NCBI GenBank assembly: GCA_019635435.1
Contig: JAHBZM010000001.1
Coordinates: 1-64,000 of the forward strand
Origin: Ramlibacter sp.
Lineage (GTDB): Bacteria; Pseudomonadota; Gammaproteobacteria; Burkholderiales; Burkholderiaceae_C
Reading direction: 5' to 3'
DNA: 64,000 bases
Under the pieces are notes generated by a model, which did not search any database, was not told where the DNA came from, and saw only the letters and a program-made list of their open reading frames with translations. Shown here piece after piece: positions 1 to 9,518 of this stretch. Made by a program: the position numbers and the translations under genes. The first letter of the stretch is position 1, and every line of letters starts with the position of its first letter.

Positions 1-393
1 CGTGACCGCCGCGCTGCTGGTGCTCAGGGTGCCCACGCTCGTGGTGGCGCGGATCAAGGTCAATCCTGCCGCTGTCAAAGAGTCAGTGAGCGTGAGATTC
101 TGGGCCGTGCTGGGCCCCGTATTGCCAAAGGTGATGACGTACGTGAAGGTCGTGCCAACGGTACCCGTGCTGACGCTGGCCGTCTTGGTGACTCCGAGAT
201 CCGCGCTGGTGACGACGCTGTCCGTATCGGCAGCGGAACAGATGCCCGACGTACAGGACGCGGAAGGATTGCTGTTGGCCACCGTGGCCGGCGGCGTGAT
301 GGTCGCCACGTTGGTGACCGACGTCTGGGCGTTGGCCAACCCGGGGAAAACGAAAAACAGGCTCAGGCACAGCCAAGCCATCGCCACGAGCAT
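1..393 (-). CDS. DUF11-type repeat exoprotein, N-terminal part only
   Basis: The gene runs off the left edge; 131 codons are visible from the ATG at 393. The N-terminus is a signal peptide with a hydrophobic core (LCLSLFFVFPGLANA, then QTS), so the protein is exported. After it come residues such as LGVTKTASVSTGTVGTTFTY and a 'GNTGPSTAQNLTLTDSL' stretch, the hallmark of DUF11 / conserved-repeat domains in large surface or secreted proteins. An in-frame TTG at 459, with GGAG nine bases upstream, is an alternative start giving a longer, more charged n-region. The function and full size cannot be judged from this fragment. Confidence 0.75.
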   Translation of the reverse strand, partial: MLVAMAWLCLSLFFVFPGLANAQTSVTNVATITPPATVANSNPSASCTSGICSAADTDSVVTSADLGVTKTASVSTGTVGTTFTYVITFGNTGPSTAQNLTLTDSLTAAGLTLIRATTSVGTLSTSSAAVT

Positions 394-459
394 GGCTCGC
401 GCAGACAGCAAATTCAGCCGCGAAAATTGCTTCTCTTCAGAAGCCCCAGAACCATTCAA

Positions 460-805
460 GAGCCGTCACTCCGACGTTGTTACAAAACCTCTTACACACC
501 GTTACATGGCATGCGCCGAGTCTAGTTCATGACGATTGTTTGTAACAAAACCTTTCTTTTATTGGCGGCAATAAGTGCATTAATTGCGTACAAATTCACA
601 TGCCGACATGCAGTACGCAAAGGCTTACGATTTTAGATGCAGAAATGCCGGCTTAAAACAAAAAACCCAGCGGGCATTCCTCACCATGGCACCCTGACCG
701 GCCCCACTGAACGGCGCAGCGCAGCCCCACCGTGCGGACACGGACGAGCGCCCATTTGCCGGCACCCGAACCACCAACGATCAAGCGCCAGCCGATAATG
801 GCGCC
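460..805. other. Intergenic region between DUF11 gene and gspF
   Basis: No gene is supported here. The region is AT-richer than its surroundings, as expected for a divergent promoter region. A near-identical motif occurs twice in the same orientation, GTTACAAAACCT around 479-490 and GTAACAAAACCT around 542-553, about 63 bases apart and upstream of the leftward DUF11 gene. It may be a binding site. GATAAT at 795-800 lies only five bases before the gspF ATG, and no convincing -35 box or Shine-Dalgarno is visible there. Confidence 0.4.
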
Positions 806-2032
806 ATGCCCGCGTATTCATTCGAAGCCCTGGACGCCCAAGGAGACATCCGCCGGGGCGTGATGGAGGCGGACACCATGAAATCGGCACGGAGTTTGCT
901 TAGATCGCAAACTCTGGTCCCTCTGATGGTCGAGCCCGTCAGCGTCAACGGCTCCCCCTCGACGGCCAGCGTCAGCTCGCTCTGGTCGAGGCAGCGCGTC
1001 TTCAATGCCACCGGGCTCGCCATCTGGACCCGGCAACTGGCAGGCCTCGTTTCCTCGGGATTGCCCCTGGAACGCGCTCTCACCGCATTGGCGGACGAAG
1101 CCGAGAACGAGCCCATGCGCAACCTTGTGGCAAGCCTTCGGGCGGAAGTAAATGCTGGCTCACCATTTGCCAAAGCCCTGGCTCAGCACCCCCGGGACTT
1201 TTCAGGAATCTACACGGCCGTCATTGGTGCCGGCGAACAAACGGGCAATCTCGGACTGGTTCTCGAACGGCTGGCGGATGACCTGGAAGAACGCCAGGCC
1301 CTCAAGGCCAAACTGATCGGCGCGGCCTTGTATCCGGCCATTGTGACGATGGTCGCCATCGTGATTGTGCTGTTCCTGGTCGGCTATGTGGTCCCGCAAG
1401 TGGCCAACGTTTTCGCGGGCACCAAGCGCGCCCTGCCGTTCCTGACGGTGGCCATGCTGGCCATCAGCGATCTGGTTCGCGGGTATGGCTGGCTGATGAT
1501 CGTCGCCCTGGTATTGGCGGGTACCGTGCTGCGGATCAGCCTCAGGAACGAAGCACTCCGTGAGCGTTTTGATGCGGCATGGCTGGGTATTCCCTTAATC
1601 GGCAAATTGTCGCGCGGATACAACGCGACACGCTTCGCAAGCACCCTGGCCATGCTGGCCGCTGCCGGCGTGCCCATTCTCAAGGCCCTGCAGGCAGCCG
1701 CCGAGACCCTGAACAACCGCGCCATGCGCGCAGACGCCATGGATGCCCTGGTGCTGGTGCGCGAGGGCGCGCCCCTGGCCTCCGCGCTGGCGCAAAAGAA
1801 ACGCTTCCCCGGCCTGGTCAGCATGTTTGCGCGGCTGGGCGAGCAGACCGGGCAGCTCCCGCTGATGCTGCAACGCGCCGCCAATCAGCTGGGCACCGAA
1901 GTCCAGCGCCGCGCCATGCAACTGGCCACCATTCTGGAGCCCCTGCTGATCGTGGTCATGGGCCTGGTGGTGATGCTGATCGTGCTTGCGGTGCTGCTAC
2001 CGATCATCCAGCTCAACCAGTGGGTTCGCTGA
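806..2032 (+). CDS. gspF: Type II secretion inner-membrane protein GspF
   Basis: 408-residue platform protein of the type II secretion system, from the GspF/PilC family. It sits in the inner membrane and links the GspE ATPase to the pseudopilus. The N-terminus (PAYSFEALDAQGDIRRGVMEAD) is the typical GspF opening. Two cytoplasmic T2SSF domains are separated by membrane segments near residues 172-196 and 225-245, with a last helix near 378-402. The length is normal. The rest of the gsp cluster starts about 26 kb away and contains no gspF, so this copy almost certainly serves it. The next gene starts immediately after the stop codon. PilC is less likely given the N-terminus. Confidence 0.9.
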   Translation: MPAYSFEALDAQGDIRRGVMEADTMKSARSLLRSQTLVPLMVEPVSVNGSPSTASVSSLWSRQRVFNATGLAIWTRQLAGLVSSGLPLERALTALADEAENEPMRNLVASLRAEVNAGSPFAKALAQHPRDFSGIYTAVIGAGEQTGNLGLVLERLADDLEERQALKAKLIGAALYPAIVTMVAIVIVLFLVGYVVPQVANVFAGTKRALPFLTVAMLAISDLVRGYGWLMIVALVLAGTVLRISLRNEALRERFDAAWLGIPLIGKLSRGYNATRFASTLAMLAAAGVPILKALQAAAETLNNRAMRADAMDALVLVREGAPLASALAQKKRFPGLVSMFARLGEQTGQLPLMLQRAANQLGTEVQRRAMQLATILEPLLIVVMGLVVMLIVLAVLLPIIQLNQWVR

Positions 2033-2935
2033 ATGGCCGCCTCGCTGGAGGGCAAGCTGGTCGTGGCGATCTCATCGCGGGCGCTTTTCGATTTCGAGGA
2101 AGAAAACCAGATCTTCGAGCAGGGCGATGACCGCGCCTACATGCGGCTGCAGCTTGAAAGGCTTGACCTGCCGGCCAAACCCGGCGTGGCCTTTTCGCTG
2201 GTGCGCAAGCTGCTCGCCTTCAACGAAGCGGAGAACCAGCGCGTCGAGGTGGTCATCCTCTCGCGCAACGATCCGGTCTCGGGCATGCGGGTATTCCGCT
2301 CGGCCCAACACTATGGCCTTCCCATCGAACGCGGCAGCTTCACCCGCGGCCAGCCGCCCTGGCGCTACCTGCGACCGCTGAACGCCAACCTGTTTCTCTC
2401 GACCCACCTGAGCGACGTGCGGGCCGCGCTTGGCGCGGGCGTGCCGGCCGCACAGGTTTACCCCCACTCGGCCCAGGCATCCGACGCCCACCCGCATGAG
2501 GTGCGCATCGCCTTTGACGGCGACGCCGTGCTCTTCTCGGACGAGGCGGAGCGCGTGTTCCAGAGCGACGGGCTGGTGGCGTTCCAGCGCCACGAAAAAG
2601 ACAAGGCCGCGCTGCCCCTGCCCGAAGGCCCTTTCAAGCCGCTGCTCACGGCATTGCACCGGCTGCAGCAGGCCAGCACCCCCCTCATGCGCATCCGCAC
2701 CGCGCTGGTCACCGCGCGCAGCGCGCCCGCGCATGAGCGCGCCATCCGCACCCTGATGAACTGGAATGTGGACGTTGATGAAGCCATGTTCCTTGGCGGT
2801 TTGCCCAAGGGAGAATTCCTGCGCGAATTCGAGCCCGATTTCTTCTTCGACGACCAGACCGGTCATGTGAACGCCGCGGCACGGCACGTCCCCTCGGGCC
2901 ATGTGGCCAGCGGCGTCTCCAACCCGGGCGACTGA
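2033..2935 (+). CDS. 5'-nucleotidase family protein
   Basis: 300 residues, resembling the bacterial cytosolic 5'-nucleotidase family (Pfam 5-nucleotidase). These enzymes dephosphorylate nucleoside monophosphates, although the substrate of bacterial members is poorly known. Supporting features are the early 'SSRALFDFEEEN' segment, the conserved 'VILSRNDPVSGMRVFRSAQHYGL' region near residues 80-105 and the acidic C-terminal 'FEPDFFFDDQTGHV' near 265-278. There is no signal peptide. The ATG directly abuts the gspF stop, so the two are probably co-transcribed, without an obvious functional link. Confidence 0.8.
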   Translation: MAASLEGKLVVAISSRALFDFEEENQIFEQGDDRAYMRLQLERLDLPAKPGVAFSLVRKLLAFNEAENQRVEVVILSRNDPVSGMRVFRSAQHYGLPIERGSFTRGQPPWRYLRPLNANLFLSTHLSDVRAALGAGVPAAQVYPHSAQASDAHPHEVRIAFDGDAVLFSDEAERVFQSDGLVAFQRHEKDKAALPLPEGPFKPLLTALHRLQQASTPLMRIRTALVTARSAPAHERAIRTLMNWNVDVDEAMFLGGLPKGEFLREFEPDFFFDDQTGHVNAAARHVPSGHVASGVSNPGD

Positions 2936-3001
2936 ACCCGACGGCTTCAGCGGCGGCTAAGCCCGCTCCGCTACGATGGCCCCGCTCATCAAGGGTCTGA
3001 A

Positions 3002-4789
3002 ATGAAATTGCTGTCCAAAATTGCCGCCATCAACGCCCTGGCGCGCAAGGTCCTCGCGCTGTCATCGCCCTACTTCCGGTCTGACGAGAAATGGCGCGCA
3101 CGCGGCCTGCTCGCAGCCATCATCGCGTTGAACCTGGCCGCCGTGTACATGCTGGTCCAACTCAACGACTGGAACCGCCTGTTCTACGACGCCCTGCAGA
3201 ACAAGGACCAGACCGTCTTCTGGCAACAGCTGGGGCGCTTCACCTACCTGGCCTTCGCCTTCATCGTGATAGCGGTCTACAAGTTCTACCTCACACAGCT
3301 GCTGGAGATGCGCTGGCGCGCCTGGATGACACGCCACTACCTGCAGCGCTGGCTGGCCAACCACGCGTTCTACCGCATGGAACTGGCACGCTTCGCGACC
3401 GGGCAGGCCACCCCCGACAACCCGGACCAGCGCATCCAGGAAGACCTGAACCTGTTCACCACCGACACCATCGCGCTGAGCATGGGCCTGCTCAATGCCG
3501 TGGTCACGCTGGTGAGCTTTGTCGGCATCCTCTGGTCCCTCAGCGGCGGCTTCTCGTTCAGCTTCAATGGCGGCACCTACGAGATCGCCGGCTTCATGGT
3601 GTGGATGGCCGTGCTGTACTGCGTGGTGGGCAGCGTCATCACGCACTACATCGGCCGGCCGCAGATCAAGCTCAACTTCCAGCAGCAACGCTATGAAGCC
3701 GACTTCCGCCACCACCTGGTGCGGGTGCGCGAATACAGCGAGGCCATTGCGCTGGACCGGGGCGAGGGCGTGGAACGCCAGCAACTGGACACCCGCTTCA
3801 CCAGCGTGCTGGCCAACTACCTGCGCCTGCTCAAGGCGCAGAAGAACCTGATCTGGTTCACCAATTTCTTCGGGCAGGCCGCCATCGTCTTTCCCTTTGT
3901 GGTGGCGGCGCCGCGCTTTTTCAGCGGTGCCATCCAGCTCGGGCAATTGATGCAGATTGCCTCGGCATTTGGCCGGGTGCAGGACTCGCTGGCCTGGTTC
4001 GTGGACAACTACAGCTCGCTGGCCAGCTGGCGCGCCACCACCGACCGCCTGACCAGCTTTGAAGCGGGAATTGTGGGTGTAGTCCAGGATCCACGGGCAC
4101 ATTCTGCTATTGAAAGCGTAGCAAGCGAGGATCAACTGCACACCGCGCAACTCGCGCTGGACCTGCCGGGCGGCGAAGCGCTGCTCGCCGACGTGGCGCT
4201 GCGGGCCTCACCCGGCGACACCGTGTTGTTGCAAGGGCCCTCGGGCAGCGGCAAGTCCACGCTGTTTCGCGCGCTGGCAGGCATCTGGCCTTTCGCGCGG
4301 GGCCGGATCAGCCGCCCCGCCGACTTTGAGACCGAGGCGATGTTTATCCCCCAGCGCCCGTATTTCCCCCAGGGCCGGTTGCGCGATGCGCTGGCCTACC
4401 CGGCTGCGGCCAGCCGCTACACCGACGAGGCGCTGCGCCAGGCCCTGGTCCAGGCCAGGCTCCCCCAGCTGGCGCAACGGCTGGACGACGAGGACGCCTG
4501 GGGGCAAAAGCTGTCCGGCGGTGAGCAGCAGCGGCTGGCCATCGCGCGCGTGCTGCTGCGGCAGCCGCGCTGGATCTTTGCCGACGAGGCCACCAGCGCT
4601 TTGGACGAGGCCACCGAGCACGATGTGTACGGGAAGCTGCGGGAGCAGGCCCTGTCGCGCAACGGCGCGCTGGTGTCCATCGCGCACCGGCCCGCGGTGG
4701 CCAGCTTCCACCAGACCCGCTGGACGCTGGAGCCGCAAGCCGGCGCTGCCGGCGCGGGCTTGCGCCTCAGGACTGAGCAGCCGGGCTAG
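3002..4789 (+). CDS. SbmA/BacA-like ABC transporter, fused permease-ATPase
   Basis: 595-residue half-transporter. The N-terminal half (about 30-340) is an SbmA/BacA-type membrane domain with 'NDWNRLFYDALQNKD' and 'LEMRWRAWMTRHYLQRWL', typical of the YddA / ABC-D-like group. The C-terminal half is an ATPase with Walker A GPSGSGKST near 412-420, signature LSGGEQQR near 504 and Walker B with DEATSALDE near 527-535. Relatives import peptides or cobalamin-like compounds across the inner membrane, so the substrate here is open. The linker between the two halves is encoded by a copy of the 55-bp dispersed repeat. The gene end overlaps queC convergently by 23 bases. Confidence 0.85.
   Translation: MKLLSKIAAINALARKVLALSSPYFRSDEKWRARGLLAAIIALNLAAVYMLVQLNDWNRLFYDALQNKDQTVFWQQLGRFTYLAFAFIVIAVYKFYLTQLLEMRWRAWMTRHYLQRWLANHAFYRMELARFATGQATPDNPDQRIQEDLNLFTTDTIALSMGLLNAVVTLVSFVGILWSLSGGFSFSFNGGTYEIAGFMVWMAVLYCVVGSVITHYIGRPQIKLNFQQQRYEADFRHHLVRVREYSEAIALDRGEGVERQQLDTRFTSVLANYLRLLKAQKNLIWFTNFFGQAAIVFPFVVAAPRFFSGAIQLGQLMQIASAFGRVQDSLAWFVDNYSSLASWRATTDRLTSFEAGIVGVVQDPRAHSAIESVASEDQLHTAQLALDLPGGEALLADVALRASPGDTVLLQGPSGSGKSTLFRALAGIWPFARGRISRPADFETEAMFIPQRPYFPQGRLRDALAYPAAASRYTDEALRQALVQARLPQLAQRLDDEDAWGQKLSGGEQQRLAIARVLLRQPRWIFADEATSALDEATEHDVYGKLREQALSRNGALVSIAHRPAVASFHQTRWTLEPQAGAAGAGLRLRTEQPG
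4068..4122 (-). repeat. 55-bp dispersed palindromic element, copy 1
   Basis: Read on the minus strand it begins GCTAC, 7-base loop, ATAGC, continues TGTGCCCG, then TGGACTACACCC, and ends in ATTC. It aligns gaplessly with seven other copies in this window. It lies inside the ABC transporter gene and encodes part of the linker between membrane and ATPase domains. Confidence 0.85.
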
Positions 4790-5480
4790 CCTCCCGGTAT
4801 TGCCGCCACCCCCGTTCGCGCAACCCGCAGGCGGGGCAGGCGCCGCAGCCATAGCCCCAGTCATGGCGATGCTCGCGGTCTCCCAGATAGCAGGTGTGGG
4901 TGTGCTCGACGATCAGCTTGACCAGGCGCTCACCGCCCAGGTCCTGCGCCATTTGCCAGGTGGCCGCCTTGTCGATCCACATCAGTGGCGTCTCGATCAC
5001 CAGCCGTTTGTCCATGCCCAGTGACAGCGCCAGTTGCATGGCCTTCATGGTGTCGTCGCGGCAGTCCGGGTAGCCCGAATAGTCGGTCTCGCACACGCCG
5101 GTCACGATCACCTCCAGCCCGCGCCGGTAAGCCAGCGCGCCCGCCAATGTGAGGAACATCAGGTTGCGGCCCGGCACAAAGGTATTGGGCAACCCGGTCT
5201 GCTCCATGGTGAAGGCCATGTCGCGCGTCAGCGAGGTCTCGCTCACCTGGCCCAGCACGCCCAGGTCCAGCAAGTGGTCCTGCCCCAGGCGGGCGCTCCA
5301 GGCCGGAAACTGCGCACGCAAAACGGCCAGCACTTTCAGGCGGGCCTGCAGCTCCACGCTGTGGCGTTGCCGGTAGTCGAAGGCGATGGTTTCGACGCGC
5401 TGGTACCTGGACAGCGCCTGGGCCAGACAGGTCGTGGAGTCCTGCCCGCCTGAAAACAGGACAAGTGCGGTGGTGTGCAT
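4767..5480 (-). CDS. queC: 7-cyano-7-deazaguanine synthase QueC
   Basis: 237 residues. QueC converts 7-carboxy-7-deazaguanine to preQ0 with ATP and ammonia, on the route to queuosine in tRNA. The ATP-pyrophosphatase loop SGGQDS is at residues 10-15. Four zinc-binding cysteines lie near the C-terminus at 197, 212, 215 and 218 (CGACPACG). The start chosen gives MHTTALVLFSGGQDS, the standard QueC N-terminus; the frame is open further upstream but that extension looks non-coding. No other queuosine gene or preQ1 riboswitch is seen nearby. Confidence 0.93.
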   Translation of the reverse strand: MHTTALVLFSGGQDSTTCLAQALSRYQRVETIAFDYRQRHSVELQARLKVLAVLRAQFPAWSARLGQDHLLDLGVLGQVSETSLTRDMAFTMEQTGLPNTFVPGRNLMFLTLAGALAYRRGLEVIVTGVCETDYSGYPDCRDDTMKAMQLALSLGMDKRLVIETPLMWIDKAATWQMAQDLGGERLVKLIVEHTHTCYLGDREHRHDWGYGCGACPACGLRERGWRQYREASPAAQS

Positions 5481-5524
5481 GGGCCGATTTTGCCCCGTCT
5501 CGCTGGCCATCCAGCGCTTCAGCG

Positions 5525-6820
5525 GTGTCCTCGCCGGCAAAGGCTGGTGGCAGAATCGGCCCATTCGCACAGGAGAGTCGCATCTCGGCCTTCACCATCT
5601 TCTTCTGCGGCACGGGATCGAACAGCTTCGACTTCGCGCACACCAACTACGTCCAGGGCGAGCTGATTTCAACTTTGGCCAGGCACCACCTTGGCCACGA
5701 GTTTGTCGACTGGATCATCGTTGACGGCCCGGGCAGCGGCAACCTGCAGGAAGCCGAGAAATGGGTGCCACCCGGCAACTACTCGGCCATCCGCGGTACC
5801 TTGCAGGGCAAGGGCTGGGAAGAAAACGTCAAGCATGCCGTGGCGGTCGTGATCGGCAGCAAGCAGGTGGACCGCCAGGAACACACCCGCAAGGAAGTGA
5901 GCCGGCTACGCTCCATGGGCGTCGGGGTCCATGAAGCGCCCGGCAGGCTCTGGGGCACGCGCAAGGTCAACGACCCGTTGCACGTGCGGATCTCCCCCCA
6001 GGCGCTGCAGGAGAAAAAGCGGCAGATCCTGCGCAAGAACAAGCCCATTACCTGCATCAACGTGATCGGCTGGAGCCGGGGCGGCGTCACCTGCCACATG
6101 TTCGCCAACGCGCTGGCCGAGACCGAAGGCTGGTCGCAGATGCCGGTGAACATCTTCGCCTGTGATCCCGTTCCCGGCGCCGGCCAGTTCGATCTGGAAC
6201 GCATCCGCCTGCAGGCCAACGTGAATGAATACGTCGCCGTGCTGGCCGCGGACGAGCGCTCACGCGGCTTCACCCCCATCCTGCCGTCACTGGCGCCCGG
6301 CACCCGGTTCTTTGTGACCACCATGCCGGGCCGGCACGCCACGCTGGTCGGGAACGCCAGGACCGATGGCGGCGACTCCGGCGTGAATTGCCTGTACGGG
6401 CCGGGTCTGGTCACCCGCGATCTCGCGGAAAAATACCTGGCCCGCTGGGGCACGGTGCTCGACAAGCCGCTGCGGCTCACCGACATCGCCATCCTGCAGC
6501 GCTATGACGAGATGATCGGCCAGGCCAGCCAGTACCAGGCCATGCAGGCGGTCTCGTACACCAGCTTCACCCAGAAGGGCCCGCGCGCCGTGGGCCGCGG
6601 CGACGGCACCTTTGCCGACTTCGCCACCACCTCGCTCCTGCGGGAAGACCGCGTGTTTGTGAACGCGCACCATCGCGCCGTGTTCGCCGCGCGCTACCCG
6701 TCGCTGTACCAGCGGCTGTTCGAGAGCGTGCACGCGCCAACCGCCCTGCTGGAGATGCACAAGTTCAACGCCAAAATGATGTACCCGAATCTCTACCGCA
6801 GGCTCTTCGGCGTCCGGTAG
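5525..6820 (+). CDS. Orphan alpha/beta-hydrolase, Tle/DUF2235-like lipase candidate
   Basis: About 430 residues. The fold signals are an early 'FTIFFCGTGSNSFDF' strand-loop, a nucleophile elbow GWSRGG (serine about residue 184 from this start), then 'ACDPVPGAG' and 'MPGRHATL', which could supply the Asp and His of a catalytic triad. This arrangement recalls DUF2235/Tle-type phospholipases, some of which are type VI secretion effectors. No VgrG, PAAR or immunity gene is adjacent, so an effector role is only a possibility. The start is uncertain: GTG at 5465 overlaps queC, GTG at 5525 has no clear ribosome site, and the best one (AGGAG, 5571-5575) precedes an ATC codon at 5582, where the conserved protein seems to begin. 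Confidence 0.6.
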   Translation: MSSPAKAGGRIGPFAQESRISAFTIFFCGTGSNSFDFAHTNYVQGELISTLARHHLGHEFVDWIIVDGPGSGNLQEAEKWVPPGNYSAIRGTLQGKGWEENVKHAVAVVIGSKQVDRQEHTRKEVSRLRSMGVGVHEAPGRLWGTRKVNDPLHVRISPQALQEKKRQILRKNKPITCINVIGWSRGGVTCHMFANALAETEGWSQMPVNIFACDPVPGAGQFDLERIRLQANVNEYVAVLAADERSRGFTPILPSLAPGTRFFVTTMPGRHATLVGNARTDGGDSGVNCLYGPGLVTRDLAEKYLARWGTVLDKPLRLTDIAILQRYDEMIGQASQYQAMQAVSYTSFTQKGPRAVGRGDGTFADFATTSLLREDRVFVNAHHRAVFAARYPSLYQRLFESVHAPTALLEMHKFNAKMMYPNLYRRLFGVR

Positions 6821-6888
6821 CAGCCTCTTCGCCACCCGCCGGTCGGCTCAGGCGACGGCGCGGAACCCGTTCCCCACGCCGCGCTGAC

Positions 6889-6916
6889 TTGAAATCGACA
6901 CAAAAGCCTTTATCAT
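6889..6916 (+). promoter_or_regulatory. groESL promoter
   Basis: TTGAAA (6889-6894) and TATCAT (6911-6916) are separated by 16 bases, a good sigma-70-type pair. The sequence around the -35 box (ACTTGAAA) also resembles a sigma-32 -35 element, but no clear sigma-32 -10 box was seen. Confidence 0.7.
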
Positions 6917-6942
6917 TAGCACTCGATTGAGACGAGTGCTAA
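6916..6942 (+). promoter_or_regulatory. CIRCE operator for HrcA
   Basis: A perfect inverted repeat TTAGCACTC - 9 bases - GAGTGCTAA, matching the CIRCE consensus exactly. It directly follows the -10 box, so HrcA bound here would block transcription start and groESL would be derepressed on heat shock. hrcA itself is not in the window. Confidence 0.97.
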
Positions 6943-7025
6943 CACCGCTCGATCTAAAGTTAGCAGGCGCCAACTTCTGTTGGCGCTTCGGATTTCCAAC
7001 CTCAGTTTCAAAAACAGGAGATGCA

Positions 7026-7319
7026 ATGAAACTTCGTCCTTTGCACGATCGCGTGATCGTCAAGCGCATTGACAGCGAAACCAAGACCGCCTCTGGCATC
7101 GTCATTCCCGACGCCGCCGCCGAAAAGCCCGACCAGGGCGAAGTGCTGGCCGTGGGCCCGGGCAAGAAGAACGACAAGGGCGAGATCTCCGCCGTGGGCG
7201 TGAAGGTCGGCGACCGTGTGCTGTTCGGCAAGTACAGCGGCCAGACCGTCAAGGTCGACGGCGACGAGCTGCTCGTCATGAAGGAAGAAGACCTGTTCGC
7301 GGTCGTCGAGTCCAAGTAA
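7026..7319 (+). CDS. groES: Co-chaperonin GroES
   Basis: 97 residues, normal length. GroES caps the GroEL ring during folding. It begins MKLRPLHDRVIVKRI, carries the mobile-loop region (ETKTASGIVIPDAA) near residues 17-30, and ends in the usual beta-barrel sequence. AGGAG eight bases before the ATG supports this start. It is the first gene of the CIRCE-controlled operon, with groEL 83 bases downstream. Confidence 0.98.
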   Translation: MKLRPLHDRVIVKRIDSETKTASGIVIPDAAAEKPDQGEVLAVGPGKKNDKGEISAVGVKVGDRVLFGKYSGQTVKVDGDELLVMKEEDLFAVVESK

Positions 7320-7402
7320 TTTTCCCGGGGCGGGCCCGTCACCGCGCAAAGCGCCTGATGGCCCCGACTCATTGATCAAATCATTTTCTGGAGTAAATCA
7401 AC

Positions 7403-9058
<1,656 letters not shown>

Positions 9059-9085
9059 TGTCCGCCTGAGCTTCTCGCTCAAAAC

Positions 9086-9113
9086 AAAAGGGCCGCTTGA
9101 TGCGGCCCTTTTT
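9086..9113 (+). terminator. groEL rho-independent terminator
   Basis: Stem GGGCCGC - TTGAT - GCGGCCC with flanking A residues on the left and five T residues on the right, 27 bases after the groEL stop. Confidence 0.92.
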
Positions 9114-9132
9114 CATGGCGATGGCTGGGTGG

Positions 9133-9444
9133 TCAGTCCGTCCACTCGCCCTTGGCGGGCTGCGCCCAGAAATAGACCAGCACGAAAAAGCCGATGCCGG
9201 TGATCAGCAGCAGCTGCCACCAGCCGCTGCGGCCGATGTCGTGCAGCCGCCGTGCGCCCACCGCGAGTGCCGGCAGCAACAGCGCCAGCGACACCAGCCC
9301 GCTGAGCTTGTCGCTGACCACGCCCGCGGCGACCGAGACCAGGATCTGGAACAGGAAGAACCACCAGTACTCGGGCCGCGAAGCGCGCCCCGAAAAAGTG
9401 GCGTATTTGGACAGGCAGACGGATATGGACTGGCCGAAGTTCAT
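9133..9444 (-). CDS. DUF805 membrane protein
   Basis: 103 residues. It matches the DUF805 family, small inner-membrane proteins of unknown role, by 'FSGRASRPEYWWFFLFQIL' near residues 17-35, 'GARRLHDIGRSGWWQLLLIT' near 63-82, and about three hydrophobic segments. A GGAGGAGAA purine run just before the ATG is a good ribosome site. It converges on groEL and reads in the same direction as pgi-tal, but does not look co-regulated with them. Confidence 0.85.
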   Translation of the reverse strand: MNFGQSISVCLSKYATFSGRASRPEYWWFFLFQILVSVAAGVVSDKLSGLVSLALLLPALAVGARRLHDIGRSGWWQLLLITGIGFFVLVYFWAQPAKGEWTD

Positions 9445-9518
9445 GCGTTCTCCTCCTCACAGGGGTGACGTGCCGGGGTGATTCCCGCGGCCATCATAGG
9501 CGGGCGGGCGCCCGCGGG

